Notes: generated from the sequence alone by a model not told the origin. A DNA stretch of 64,000 bases from Spirosoma pollinicola (GCF_002831565.1 NZ_CP025096.1:8552468-8616467), one strand, 5' to 3'; shown: positions 17,329 through 26,903, numbered from the stretch's first letter. Made by a program: numbers and translations.

Positions 17329-18201
17329 ATGCAACCTATCTTCCCCACCTATTCCATCGGTCACTTCATTAACCAGCCCGGCAACCACACCGAGTTTGAA
17401 ATAACTCAGTTTGGCCAGATGGATGTCCCGGACGTTGAGGATCCGCACAAACATACGTTCTATGAAATTATCTGGATCGACTCGGGGGAAAGTAAACAGA
17501 CCATTGACTACACCGAGTATGCGTTGACGCCACAGTCGTTGTTTTTTATTTCGCCCGGACAGCTTCACTTTTTCGAAGAGTGGGAGCACCTAGCCGGTGG
17601 CAGCATCCTGTTTACCGAGGACTTTTTTCTGCTCAACTATCAGAACAAAGACAGGTTATTTGAGCTCATCTTTTTAGACAACGTTCATACCAACGCCTGT
17701 ATTCGTCCAGACGAGGAAAGCTACGCGGCTATAAGACACACAATCAACTTGATTTTAGTCGAACGCCATCATACAGATTCCTCGTTGGCCATTTGCCAAT
17801 CACTCCTGCATATCCTGCTGCAACAAATTCAGCGCTCTATTAATAATCAGAGTGGACAACGAATATCAAAAAGATACCTGATCGTCTACAAAAAGTTCAA
17901 GTGTTTACTGGATAGGCATTTCGCCAGAAATATCACGGCTAACGCCTACGCGGCTATGCTACATATAACGCAGCACCAACTAAATTTTATTACCAAACAC
18001 GTAACCGGCAAAACGGCCACCGCAGTCATTCGGGCGCGTAGTATACTGGAAGCTAAACGTTTGTTGACGTTTACCGATCTAACCATTCTGGAAGTTGCTT
18101 CCCAGCTTAACTACTTCGATAGCTCCTACTTCGCCAAAATTTTTAGGGCGGAACTAGGCCTCTCACCTAACGAATTCAGAGCCGCCAGTCAGAAAAGGTA
18201 A
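17329..18201 (+). CDS. AraC-family transcriptional regulator
   Basis: A 290-aa regulator. The N-terminal cupin-like sensing domain contains DPHKHTFYEIIWID and a FFISPGQLHFFEEW segment. Two helix-turn-helices lie at about residues 190-285, including the AraC signature TDLTILEVASQLNYFDSSYFAKIFRAELGLSPNEFR (given here as the family pattern). It is divergent from the NTF2-like/SDR pair across a 240-base region with a palindrome, the usual arrangement for a regulator and its target operon. The effector is unknown. Confidence 0.92.
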   Translation: MQPIFPTYSIGHFINQPGNHTEFEITQFGQMDVPDVEDPHKHTFYEIIWIDSGESKQTIDYTEYALTPQSLFFISPGQLHFFEEWEHLAGGSILFTEDFFLLNYQNKDRLFELIFLDNVHTNACIRPDEESYAAIRHTINLILVERHHTDSSLAICQSLLHILLQQIQRSINNQSGQRISKRYLIVYKKFKCLLDRHFARNITANAYAAMLHITQHQLNFITKHVTGKTATAVIRARSILEAKRLLTFTDLTILEVASQLNYFDSSYFAKIFRAELGLSPNEFRAASQKR

Positions 18202-18867
18202 TATATACTGGTAGATCTACTCCGGCGCGTCTTACAGCACAATCTCCGAATTAGGCAGCATAAGGTCATTTTCATAATCTGTTTTAACTGTCAAGTAGGG
18301 GCAAAATCGTATGTGACGGCTTGTGGTTGACAGAAATTAAAAAGTTAGTGTCTCATAAAAATGCTCCTATGCGAGACACGTGAGCTTGCATGCGTCTGCT
18401 TCTTTTTTGCTTACCTACTCGCAGCCAATTGCCATGACCGGCATCAAAAGCTGGTCACCTACCGCTTTAAAGGCCTCAAACGCCTTTTTCACGGCAACCT
18501 ACTTGGATTAACAAACCTGCCCGCACCAAATCGTTTACACCTGAAGTACCCAAAATAAAAAATGAGCCAGGAGTTTACCAAACAACTGTTCGATTTTAAG
18601 GGCAAACTCAACCTCTTTCACAGGGTGTTGCATCACTTTAGGGGCAGTGACAAGGGTGGGCAGCATGGTCACCCCTTCCGGTTCACCACTAATAGCTTAA
18701 AAGGCGGCTGACCGTCCGTTAGAAGAAGGTCTAAAAAAGGGACGCCCACTCTAACCATAGAATGGGCGTATAAAGAAATACACGCACTGACAAACTCATT
18801 TCAGACCGTCATCCGCGGCATAACGGTTTATGATTTGATCGAGTTACGGATACGCTTAGCCAAAAAG
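18202..18867. other. gene-poor spacer with degraded sequence
   Basis: No convincing gene. Several short ORFs exist but none is recognised. A hairpin ACGCCCA...TGGGCGT (18742-18769, with an inner TCTA/TAGA stem) may terminate the minus-strand gene at 18868. The first copy of a 39-bp direct repeat starts at 18329. Confidence 0.4.
18329..18367 (+). repeat. 39-bp direct repeat, copy 1
   Basis: GACAGAAATTAAAAAGTTAG followed by a TCTC word and GCTCC. It recurs with few differences at 19486-19524. It may be a shared promoter/leader or a mobile-element end bounding the 18.3-19.5 kb block. Confidence 0.55.
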
Positions 18868-19182
18868 CTAGACGGTGATTCCCTGCGTAAAGAACAACAG
18901 GACGTTGTCGTGGCTGTAGTTTTGGTGCACGGGCTTGTTTGCATCAGCGTCGCCAGCCACAAAATTGTAGGTGCCTGGATAGTTGGCATCTTGGGAATCC
19001 TCTACGCTTCCGGCCAACGTACTGCCAGCCATCAGGCCATAACCAGTCAGGCTAAATGTAAAGGCATTCGTCGTCTCATCAACAACAGTTACCTCCGAAA
19101 CTAAATACCCCCCTTCTTCCGTCTCCATTAGGGGTTGCTGGGATGTCAATTGTGCTTGTAAAAACTCGTAGGGCGTTTGCAT
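18868..19182 (-). CDS. hypothetical protein
   Basis: A 104-aa minus-strand ORF starting MQTPYEFLQAQLTSQQPLME. It is acidic, with strand-like segments (GGYLVSEVTVVDETTNAFTF, SLTGYGLMAGSTLAG) and no signal peptide. I do not recognise a family. Amino acid composition looks coding. It lies between the two 39-bp direct repeats. Confidence 0.45.
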   Translation of the reverse strand: MQTPYEFLQAQLTSQQPLMETEEGGYLVSEVTVVDETTNAFTFSLTGYGLMAGSTLAGSVEDSQDANYPGTYNFVAGDADANKPVHQNYSHDNVLLFFTQGITV

Positions 19183-19825
19183 ATTGTTTTTTCTATAACA
19201 ACTCAGGCGACACGCTCACTGTTCATGAACTTTGTAGGGGGCCACTGTTAAGGCCAAAAGACGATCGGTTTTTGGTGAGTAACGCTTTAGATAAGCCGGG
19301 TTGTTATGGCAAAAGCAACAGGTGTTTTTGAAGCGACAAAGCCGCCTTCGCAAGGCGACGAATAGCGTGCTGGAGTTGGGCTACCGAGTATACTGCACCA
19401 AGTAGTTTTTACGATCAACCTGACCACAGGTCGGGCTGCCCCGCCGATTCCGTCAACTCCAGAGCGTATACTACGGATAGTGTTGGACAGATATTAAAAA
19501 GTTAGTATCTCGCAAAAAGGCTCCATTCGTATTACACGGAATTAAAGGCAAGTGACGGATTTTGTACAAAATGGCAAAACTACCCCACATTCAGAAACGA
19601 AAAGATAGTCAATTGTCACTCCTTGAACGTGTCATCACGCGTACCAGTGCTACTGATTATACTAAGTATGTACATTTATAAAATAGAAGAAATACGTGTA
19701 TTGACGATGTATATACGTTATATTCATTGTCAACACATAACTATTTTTATTTACATAAGAGTTTCTGCCACAGCACATTATAAACAAATTAAATAATATA
19801 TACGTCTGTTATTAAAACGAGATTA
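19183..19825. other. spacer before the LanB gene
   Basis: About 640 bases with no recognised gene. It contains the second 39-bp direct repeat and, from about 19650, a strongly AT-rich stretch that should hold the LanB promoter. Confidence 0.4.
19486..19524 (+). repeat. 39-bp direct repeat, copy 2
   Basis: GACAGATATTAAAAAGTTAG followed by a TCTC word and GCTCC; see the copy at 18329-18367. Confidence 0.55.
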
Positions 19826-22800
19826 ATGCGTAATATGCTTGGGTATGCAACCTGCCTTAGTATGATACAGCCCTACTCGTTCTTCATTCTTCGCCGACCA
19901 ACATATTCTATTCAATTCTTACACCAGTTATATAACCAGTTAGATACCCAGCCACTGGAAGCTGTGCTGAGAGTCTGGTATTCCGACCCATTTGCCCAGC
20001 AGGCCATTTACGTAGCGTCGCAACCGCTGTATGAACGCTGTCAGCGATGGCTGGCGAACGAGCCTGTATCGGAACAAAAAAAGCTGATGGCCACCCTGTA
20101 CAAATATCTGATTCGGATGTGTACCCGTTGCACGCCCTATGGGTTGTTTGCCGGGTGTGCGGTAGGTACCATCGGCGATAAAACCATTCTCCGGCCGGTC
20201 AGTCAGGTGCAGCATCCATACGCGCGGCCTAGCATGGAATCGCTGATTCTCCTTAAAGAGCATCTGGTAGACCGGGTATCGGTGCGTAATGCCATACGGG
20301 TCTATCCGAATTCTACCCTGTACCCGGTCGGCGATACGCTGCGGTATGTCGAGCAACAGCGGGAAGACCAGCAGCGCCAGTACTTTGTTAGTTCCGTTAC
20401 CGTCGACGATTACCTGACGGCGTTGCTGGCCGAAGCCCAAAACGGGGTTACAATTCAGGAACTGGCCGACCTGCTGGTTCGTTACGGGGCCGAGGCCGAT
20501 GACGCGCAGGAGTACCTGCAGCAGTTGCTCGACAGTCAATTGCTGATTCACGAAATAGAACCAACGGGAACCGGAATCTCCTACCTGAGCAATTTGCTCA
20601 GCCAGCTGTCGGAGTTGCCCAGTATGAACGAGTTCGTGACGTCGATGCGTCAACTACAGCCAGCCCCTCATCTGTCCCCGGACCCGATTACCCTGTATAC
20701 GGCTACGCGTGAGTTCTTTCAAAAGCAGGACATCCCGCTTGCCGGAACCGATCCGGTTCAGGTCGATACGTTTTATCCGGACGATACGTATCAGGTTAGC
20801 AAACAGGTTATTCGAACACTTCAGAAGCAGTTTGAAGCGCTGCTGGTATTGAACCAATCCTATCAATCGCCCGATTTTGCCGAATTCAAACGTCGTTTCT
20901 ACGATCGGTATGAACACGAAGAAATCTCACTGGCCTACGCCCTGGATCAGGAGTGCGGGGTCGGCTATGGTGGTCAGTCGACGCTGGGCGTTGGGTATGC
21001 TCCACTGATTGACAGTTTATCGCTCCCCGGCGCAGAAACCGACCAGACCCCGCCGGACTGGAACTGGTGGCAAACGTTTGTGCTGAGTAAATTTGCCAAC
21101 GCATTACGCGAAAACCGACCAGAAATAGAACTGACGGATGCCGACCTGAACCACATCCGGCAGCACGCACAGCCCAACCCGCTACCCAGCAGTTTTTACC
21201 TGTTCGGTACGCTGCTGGCTACTGATGAAGCTGCCCTCGACCGGGGTGATTTTCGGTTTAATTTACTGTCCAGTCAGGGGCCTTCTGCCATAAATCTGAT
21301 GACCCGCTTTTGCGACGGTAACCCGATACTATCTGAACAGGTGCGTGAGTGCGCGTTCGACGAAGAAGAGTATCATCCAGACGTTATTCTGGCCGAAATT
21401 GTCCATTTTCCTGAGTCGAGAACGGGTAATATTCTCACCCGGCCGTCATTGTATTCCTACGAAATTCCGTATATGGGTCGGTCGTCGGTGCCTGCGTCGC
21501 ATCAGATTCCCCTGACGGATTTGTTTATTTCCATTCACGACGAGAAATTGGTTCTCCGGTCGAAACGGCTCAACAAACGGGTGATTCCCCGGCTGTCAAA
21601 TGCACACAATTTTCAACATGGATTACCCATTTACCGGTTTCTGTGTGACCTTCAATACCAAGATTCATACCTGAATGTCCGCTGGAACTGGGGGCAGCTC
21701 AATCAGCAGACGTATCTGCCCAGGGTGCGCTACCGCAATATGATTCTTAGCCGGGCTACCTGGCTCCTCAAGCGGGACGAACTGCCCATGAACCGCACCG
21801 CAGACTGGCCTGCCCTACTGGCGGCCAAGGGCATTCCAACGCAGTTTGTTATTACGGTTGCCGATAATGAATTACTGATTAACACTCAGGTGACTGAATC
21901 GCTGCACTTACTTGAGCAGGATCTACGCAAGAATCTGACGATCCGGATCACCGAGTTTCTTTCGGTGGCCGAACAGTGTCCGCTTCAGCAGGACGAACAC
22001 CGGTTCACGCATGAGTTGATTCTTCCATTTCGGAACATGAGTGCACCGGTTATGAAGCCGCTGGTTAGTCAGGAACGTGAGCGTCCGCAGCGCCGATTCT
22101 CTGTCGGCAGTGAGTGGCTGTACCTCAAAATTTACACTGGCGAAAAAGTAGCCGATACCCTGCTCGTTCACGACATTTATCCGATCGTTCAACAGTTACT
22201 CAGTACCCAGATCATCAACCAGTTTCACTTCGTTCGGTATAAGGACATCGACCCGCACCTACGGCTGCGTTTCCGGGGCAATCCACATGTCGAGTTCTAC
22301 CATTACGTAATTCGGGCAATTGAGCGATCCTTACACGTACACATCCAGCGGGGCGAGGTGCACAAGATTCAGACCGACACCTACCAGCGCGAACTCGAAC
22401 GGTATGGCCTGGAACAGATTGACCTGTGCGAGAATCTATTTTACCACGATAGTGTATCGACGCTTCAGTTTCTGGCCCAGACAGGAGACATTTTCGACGA
22501 GAATCTGCGCTTCGGCTTTGCCATTCATAAAATCGACGCCATTCTGAATAGCATGACGCGCACATCCGAACAGCGGCTTAAGCTGATGAACGAGATGAAA
22601 GAACGTTTTTTCGACGAATTTAAAGGTGATTCAATCCTTCGTCAGCAGTTGAACGAGCAGTACCGCTCGTACCGAACCCTGCTGGAACACGCCCTGAACC
22701 GACCTTTTCCGCTACTAAACGGGCAGGAAAACTGGACCGACCAGCAGGCGGCTCTGCTTCGGCAACTAAGCGACCAAACCCCGGACGATGTTCAGCTTTA

Positions 22801-22954
22801 TTCCATTGCGGGCAGCCTTATCCACATGGTGGTGAACCGGTTATTCCCCTCGAAGCAGCGGGCATACGAATTGGTCCTTTACCATTGCTTAGCCAAGTAT
22901 TACGACTCCGTCCGGGCCCGTCAGCAGACAAGTAACGAGAAAAGTACTGCCTAA
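19826..22954 (+). CDS. full-length LanB-type lanthipeptide dehydratase
   Basis: A 1042-aa class I lanthipeptide dehydratase. These enzymes use glutamyl-tRNA to activate Ser/Thr of a precursor peptide, then eliminate glutamate to leave dehydroamino acids. The N-terminal glutamylation domain runs from SFFILRRPTYSIQFLHQLY through MCTRCTPYGLFAGCAVG to about residue 700. The C-terminal elimination (SpaB_C, thiopeptide-type) domain begins at about residue 755 (EWLYLKIYTGE) and includes FHFVRYKDIDPHLRLRFRG. Fusion of both domains is the full-length form. ATG 19862 is an alternative start, closer to the conserved region. No LanC cyclase or transporter is adjacent. A small acidic peptide gene follows 164 bases downstream. 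Confidence 0.92.
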   Translation: MRNMLGYATCLSMIQPYSFFILRRPTYSIQFLHQLYNQLDTQPLEAVLRVWYSDPFAQQAIYVASQPLYERCQRWLANEPVSEQKKLMATLYKYLIRMCTRCTPYGLFAGCAVGTIGDKTILRPVSQVQHPYARPSMESLILLKEHLVDRVSVRNAIRVYPNSTLYPVGDTLRYVEQQREDQQRQYFVSSVTVDDYLTALLAEAQNGVTIQELADLLVRYGAEADDAQEYLQQLLDSQLLIHEIEPTGTGISYLSNLLSQLSELPSMNEFVTSMRQLQPAPHLSPDPITLYTATREFFQKQDIPLAGTDPVQVDTFYPDDTYQVSKQVIRTLQKQFEALLVLNQSYQSPDFAEFKRRFYDRYEHEEISLAYALDQECGVGYGGQSTLGVGYAPLIDSLSLPGAETDQTPPDWNWWQTFVLSKFANALRENRPEIELTDADLNHIRQHAQPNPLPSSFYLFGTLLATDEAALDRGDFRFNLLSSQGPSAINLMTRFCDGNPILSEQVRECAFDEEEYHPDVILAEIVHFPESRTGNILTRPSLYSYEIPYMGRSSVPASHQIPLTDLFISIHDEKLVLRSKRLNKRVIPRLSNAHNFQHGLPIYRFLCDLQYQDSYLNVRWNWGQLNQQTYLPRVRYRNMILSRATWLLKRDELPMNRTADWPALLAAKGIPTQFVITVADNELLINTQVTESLHLLEQDLRKNLTIRITEFLSVAEQCPLQQDEHRFTHELILPFRNMSAPVMKPLVSQERERPQRRFSVGSEWLYLKIYTGEKVADTLLVHDIYPIVQQLLSTQIINQFHFVRYKDIDPHLRLRFRGNPHVEFYHYVIRAIERSLHVHIQRGEVHKIQTDTYQRELERYGLEQIDLCENLFYHDSVSTLQFLAQTGDIFDENLRFGFAIHKIDAILNSMTRTSEQRLKLMNEMKERFFDEFKGDSILRQQLNEQYRSYRTLLEHALNRPFPLLNGQENWTDQQAALLRQLSDQTPDDVQLYSIAGSLIHMVVNRLFPSKQRAYELVLYHCLAKYYDSVRARQQTSNEKSTA

Positions 22955-23118
22955 CGAATGCCGTATGCCCAAACGTTATAATGTATACGTTAAAAGGCTA
23001 AAGTAGTTGTATGGATTATTGAAGGACGATGATTTAGTACGCAAATTTGATACAGACAACAGCCGGAAGGATTCTTCTAAAAGGCGTTCAATCAAACTAG
23101 CTAACACGTTCTACAACT

Positions 23119-23307
23119 ATGAAAACACGTCCTCTTCACCCACTTGCCAATGAGATCAGAGCCATTGGGCGCACGATTAATACCGACGACCTGCTCGATC
23201 AGGACGACTTGTACGATAATAACTGGAGCATATCAGCCAATGACCTGTTTGGCGACTTTAACTTTTCGGATTTAGATTCCTATACCGATCAGGATTTGGC
23301 TGCCTGA
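23119..23307 (+). CDS. small acidic peptide, candidate LanB precursor
   Basis: A 62-aa peptide starting MKTRPLHPLANEIRAIGR and then very acidic (DDLLDQDDLYDNN). The C-terminal part has seven Ser/Thr-containing positions or neighbours (WSISANDLF, FSDLDSYTDQD) and ends LAA. There is no cysteine, so a lanthionine ring cannot form; if it is the LanB substrate, the product would carry dehydroalanine or dehydrobutyrine only. It is preceded by a purine-poor but AT-rich leader. Assignment rests on position, size and Ser/Thr content, not on homology. Confidence 0.6.
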   Translation: MKTRPLHPLANEIRAIGRTINTDDLLDQDDLYDNNWSISANDLFGDFNFSDLDSYTDQDLAA

Positions 23308-23520
23308 TCAAACCATCTGAATCTCTTCGGACCCCGAAAGAGTCAATTCTCTTGTTATTCACCCTGCTAAACGTCCGCAAAAAATGGTTTACGATCCCTT
23401 CCGGTCGCGCACTGCGCGACCGGAATTCGTTTGAGGTAACATGACACCATTTTAATTATTCGTGGGCCACTTTTTGCCATTAATGGGTGAATCTAGTTTT
23501 TCTAAAAAAGCCCTACCCTG

Positions 23521-24270
23521 TTAAACCAATGTTACGGGTAGATAGCTATTTATCTTATTCCCGCCCAATTTATTCCTGTACACTATACTTAAAACCCAAA
23601 CAAGTAAAAGAAATGACAATACACCGATTTTATATACATTCGAATCAGAGAAAAAATTATTAAGCGAGTGAATAGCCGAAACCGCGAGTAGACAATTTGT
23701 TTTTTCTGCTATAAAACCCAACGCCCAGCTTCCAGCAAATAATATCAGAAAAAAAGTCAGATTCGACAGACTCATCTCAAAATTTAAATGCCAGGCAAAC
23801 CATAAAACAGTTATTAATGTAATCCGGACAAATTTTGGCAGAGAAACCAATGCCTGCTGTAAAAATCCACGCCAGCCAATCTCTTCAAATAACCCATACA
23901 CCAGAATTGTAATAACGGCAACTCTCGGCAACGTACTCGTTGAAAAATAGGCAGTTGTCTCAATCAGAATAACAGGCAATAACCAATAAATGGCTAATGG
24001 CACAAAGAAATTTTTGAAGTCGCCCTTAAGGGTCATTACGGGTTTAATCTGAAAAAACCTGAACGCCACCAGTGCGCCAATGGTTGGTCCGATAGCTTGT
24101 AAAATTACTTTTATAAAGGTGTTATCAATGCCTGACAGGAGTTGAGTTTTGTTTGTCAAATACCTGATTAGAACGGCAATCACGTAGAAAACGGAGACTG
24201 CCAGGAATATTTTTCGGTCGTTAACCTTTCCGGGAATTTCATTTTGTGAAGTCATGACGCGTCTATTCAT
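23521..24270 (-). CDS. CPBP-family intramembrane metalloprotease
   Basis: A 249-aa integral membrane protein with about eight hydrophobic segments and the CPBP (CAAX protease/bacteriocin-processing) motifs: EEIGWRGFLQQ at about residue 130, FAWHLNFE at about 165 and HSLNNFF at about 210. These supply the Glu and His ligands. Members process prenylated or bacteriocin-like peptides or confer immunity. It converges on the LanB/peptide pair, so a role in cleavage or self-protection is an attractive inference only. Confidence 0.85.
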   Translation of the reverse strand: MNRRVMTSQNEIPGKVNDRKIFLAVSVFYVIAVLIRYLTNKTQLLSGIDNTFIKVILQAIGPTIGALVAFRFFQIKPVMTLKGDFKNFFVPLAIYWLLPVILIETTAYFSTSTLPRVAVITILVYGLFEEIGWRGFLQQALVSLPKFVRITLITVLWFAWHLNFEMSLSNLTFFLILFAGSWALGFIAEKTNCLLAVSAIHSLNNFFSDSNVYKIGVLSFLLLVWVLSIVYRNKLGGNKINSYLPVTLV

Positions 24271-24304
24271 TAAGTTTTTGAGAATTAGTTGAGTAAGTAA
24301 GCTA

Positions 24305-24405
24305 ATTTATTAAACACAGAGGCCCAGAGAACACAGAGACATAAAATATTGAAAATGAATTAATTAAAACTTTGTGTTTTCTATGTCTCTGTGTTTAATA
24401 ATGCA
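24305..24405. repeat. imperfect inverted repeat of the CACAGAG type
   Basis: TTATTAAACACAGAG on the left pairs with CTCTGTGTTTAATAA on the right; internal ACACAGAGACATA and TATGTCTCTGTGT words add further pairing. It is related in sequence to the longer 45211-45308 repeat. Confidence 0.65.
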
Positions 24406-24433
24406 TTTTAATTCTGCTCAATTACTTAAGTAA

Positions 24434-24712
24434 TCACGCAGAATTAAACTTCACTTTATTTCGATTCACTAACCCGTCAAAACAGATCCGATATTCTTGA
24501 CCAAATAAACGAATGATAGCAAAAACGGCCTTTTTCAGACGACTCCATGAACTGTAATGGAGCTTCTGCAACCACCGATACTTTAGGAACCGCCACAGAA
24601 TTTCGATCGGATTCAGGTGCGGACTGTAAGTCGGCAAAAAGAATAGGTACATGTCCTGCTCTTCCCAGTTGGCCTGTTGGTCGTAAACAGCCTGACAGCG
24701 ATGAATTGGACC
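24434..24712 (-). CDS. IS630-family transposase, C-terminal part
   Basis: Minus-strand fragment reading from the spacer PIHRCQAVYDQQANWEEQD, then FLPTYSPHLNPIEILWRFLK, the DDE-superfamily C-terminal signature with the final Glu, to the stop at 24434. The N-terminal part is absent because the sequence begins at the CTAGCTAGCTAG spacer. A related C-terminal fragment is at 63751-64000. Confidence 0.85.
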   Translation of the reverse strand, partial: GPIHRCQAVYDQQANWEEQDMYLFFLPTYSPHLNPIEILWRFLKYRWLQKLHYSSWSRLKKAVFAIIRLFGQEYRICFDGLVNRNKVKFNSA

Positions 24713-24724
24713 CTAGCTAGCTAG
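24713..24724. other. CTAGCTAGCTAG six-frame stop spacer (likely contig join 2)
   Basis: Exact 12-mer. An IS630 gene is cut on the left and an ISKra4-like gene on the right. Confidence 0.85.
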
Positions 24725-25000
24725 AAGAGGAGCTTACGGGATTCAGTTTGTTCTTATCTGGAGTCCAATCGCGACCGGATGGACTATGCGGGTTATCAAA
24801 AGCGGGGTCTGTTAATCGGTTCGGGAGCCATTGAATCAGCCCACCGGACGGTGGTCCAAAAAAGGCTGAAGCGATCGGGCCAACGCTGGAGTGTGGCCGG
24901 TGCTCAACATGTGCTAAATCTACGCACTTGCTTTATGAGCGAACGCTGGGAGTTGGTTAGAAAACATATCGAACCCTTCAATTACGCAATGGCCGCGTAG
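24725..25000 (+). CDS. ISKra4-like transposase, C-terminal part
   Basis: Open from the spacer (RDSVCSYLESNRDRMDYAGY), then KRGLLIGSGAIESAHRTVVQ and KRLKRSGQRWSVAGAQHVL, the characteristic end of ISKra4/ISAzo13-like transposases. It ends at 25000. The IS3 orfB on the opposite strand runs into this end, so the IS3 has lost its 3' terminus against this element. Confidence 0.75.
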   Translation, partial: KRSLRDSVCSYLESNRDRMDYAGYQKRGLLIGSGAIESAHRTVVQKRLKRSGQRWSVAGAQHVLNLRTCFMSERWELVRKHIEPFNYAMAA

Positions 25001-25757
25001 CGACAATTTGAAATGCACCCGACTGATGAAAACGTCGGCAATTGTAAAACTCGAAATAGGTCGCTAAGCCCACTTCTAATTCCCAGCCATCTGCATACGC
25101 TTTTAAGTGAATATCCTCGTATTTGACTTTACGCCAAAGACGCTCCACAAAAATATTGTCGATAGCACGGCCCTTGCCATCCATTGAGATTTGGACATTA
25201 GCTTTTAGAAGTAAGTCCGTGAAGACATCAGCCGTAAACTGACTCCCCTGATCAGTGTTAAAAATAGTAGGAGCCGGATACATCGCCAAGGCCTGCTTAA
25301 GTACCTGACTACACCAATCAGCCGTCATTGTATTGCAAACTGCCCACGTCAACACGTACCGACTATACAAATCAATGATAGCAATCAGGTACATATAACC
25401 CGCTTTCATGGAGATATATGTGATGTCGGTAGCCCAGACCTGATGCACTTGGAAGATGTTCAAGCCCCGTAGTAGATAAGGGTATATTCGATGCCCAGGC
25501 GCTGGCTTTGACGTATTTGGCTTAGGGTAAATAGTCTCGATACCAATCACTTGCATCAATCGACGGACACGTTTATGATTCACTTGGTAACCTGACTGAG
25601 CCAAAACCAGTTGCATCTTGCGATAGCCATAGAATGGTGTAAGCAAGTACTGCTCGTCTAACAAACGCATCAGCGACAAGTCTTCTGCATCAGCTGCCAC
25701 AGGTTGGTAGTAGTAGACTGAGCAGTGCAATCCCACCCACTGGCATTGTTGACGCAA
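24978..25757 (-). CDS. IS3-family transposase orfB (nearly complete)
   Basis: A 259-aa DDE integrase on the minus strand with all catalytic regions: VWATDITYIS (first Asp), IFNTDQGSQFT (second Asp) and IFVERLWRKVKYE (Glu). The last about 14 residues (GAFQIVATRPLRN) do not follow the family's usual FHQSLGYQTP ending and come from the ISKra4-like sequence, so the gene is truncated at its very end. With orfA upstream it forms a standard two-frame IS3 operon. No 17-nt insert is present. Confidence 0.9.
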   Translation of the reverse strand: MRQQCQWVGLHCSVYYYQPVAADAEDLSLMRLLDEQYLLTPFYGYRKMQLVLAQSGYQVNHKRVRRLMQVIGIETIYPKPNTSKPAPGHRIYPYLLRGLNIFQVHQVWATDITYISMKAGYMYLIAIIDLYSRYVLTWAVCNTMTADWCSQVLKQALAMYPAPTIFNTDQGSQFTADVFTDLLLKANVQISMDGKGRAIDNIFVERLWRKVKYEDIHLKAYADGWELEVGLATYFEFYNCRRFHQSGAFQIVATRPLRN

Positions 25758-25804
25758 ACTACCCGCTGCGCTCGGGTCGATTAGCGCACGACGTTGGGTC
25801 AGAC

Positions 25805-26092
25805 TTATAGGGGCAACTTTTTTTTAAAGAACATCAACTCCATTTGTAGCCTGCCGATCTGTTCATATAGCAGGGCTACATCCGGCTCAGTCAAACTCGG
25901 CGTAGCTTTTCCCGTGGCGTCAAAAAAGGTCGTCGCTGATTCTAAAAACTGTTTCTTCCAGTCGCTGATCTGGTTTGGGTGCAGCTCATGTCGCTTGCTG
26001 ATAGTAGCCAGTGTGTCCTTTTCTTTCAGGACTTCAAGAACGACTTTCAGCTTGAAGTCGGCGGTAAACTTGCGTTTTGTTTTGCCTTTCAT
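25805..26092 (-). CDS. IS3-family orfA (helix-turn-helix)
   Basis: A 95-aa protein, MKGKTKRKFTADFKLKVVLE start, HTH_Tnp_1 fold (ISKRHELHPNQISDWKKQFL) and a leucine-zipper end (LLYEQIGRLQMELMFFKKK). It is followed 47 bases downstream by orfB. The FFKKK stretch (A-rich) is where IS3 elements usually shift frame to make the fusion transposase. Confidence 0.92.
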   Translation of the reverse strand: MKGKTKRKFTADFKLKVVLEVLKEKDTLATISKRHELHPNQISDWKKQFLESATTFFDATGKATPSLTEPDVALLYEQIGRLQMELMFFKKKLPL

Positions 26093-26102
26093 ACGGGTCT
26101 AA

Positions 26103-26385
26103 AGTTAGCCCGTTATCCAATTTAGCAAGTGGTCCTAAATATGGGGCGCATCATAAGTGGTGTGCAGATGCCGAAAAAGTGGCTGCTTATACAGGATTTG
26201 TCCGAGGCTTGCGTCAGGACTATGCGGCTGTCGGACAGGCATTCAAATCGCAATGGAGTAATGGGCAGACGGAGGGTCAAGTAAACCGGTTGAAAATGCT
26301 TAAACGACAAGGGTATGGTCGGGCAGGTTTTGACTTGTTGCGCCGACGGGTGCTATTTCGAAATTGTACTCATCACCGAGATTGA
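26103..26385 (+). CDS. ISL3-family transposase, C-terminal fragment
   Basis: Frame reading AAYTGFVRGLRQDYAAVGQAF, then SNGQTEGQVNRLKMLKRQGY and GRAGFDLLRRRVL, the ISL3 C-terminal signature including the catalytic Glu in TEGQ. The N-terminal two thirds are missing, replaced by the IS3 element. It is useful as an undamaged reference for the wrecked ISL3 at 57.9-59.1 kb. Confidence 0.8.
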
Positions 26386-26631
26386 ATCAGAACCAGCATC
26401 TCCGAAATACACAGCTGGGTAAGTTGGGCCTGGACTGTTGGATCACAGGCTTTATGTGTGTAGAAGGCCACAAACGTTCGGTGGCAATCGCCACAGCGAT
26501 ACCGCTGAGTGCCATTACGGGTCTTGCCGAAACGCTGAACCTGCTGAGTATGGCCACAATGCTTACAAACAACTGCTTCTAAAACCATGCTCAAAGATAC
26601 CTATTTCAACACAGTTGGGCCACCACCGATG
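26386..26631 (-). mobile_element. IS1-family fragment (InsA part and right end)
   Basis: Coding 26594 to about 26386: MSMVLEAVVCKHCGHTQQVQ, RYRCGDCHRTFVAFYTHKAC, the zinc-finger domain of IS1 InsA. It is cut where the ISL3 fragment begins. The inverted repeat TTCAACACAGTTGGGCCACC at 26609-26631 resembles the IS1 end at 34720-34742. It is a second, diverged IS1 group. Confidence 0.75.
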
Positions 26632-26903
26632 ATTACAAGCTAGGGCAAATGTAATTCGCCATCCTGTTAACAAGCATATGAACGTTTATAGGATCTCAAG
26701 GTCATCGACAAAAGGAGGTTTAGTTTGGATTGCTTATTGTCGTCTTCTTAGCGAATCAAAAAGTCTGTCTCCACATCAATCAATATCGTTACCTCGTCGG
26801 ACAGAATCAAGCTGGTACTGCCAAGGCCGAAATCCTGGCGATTCACCCTGAACTGGCTCCTCAGATGTCCCTTCGGGCCTGTAGGGACTTAACAATAAGG
26901 AAT

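Noticed and set aside
20154..22565. Long minus-strand ORFs opposite the LanB gene
   Set aside because: They are antisense shadows of a continuous 1042-codon gene with clear family motifs.
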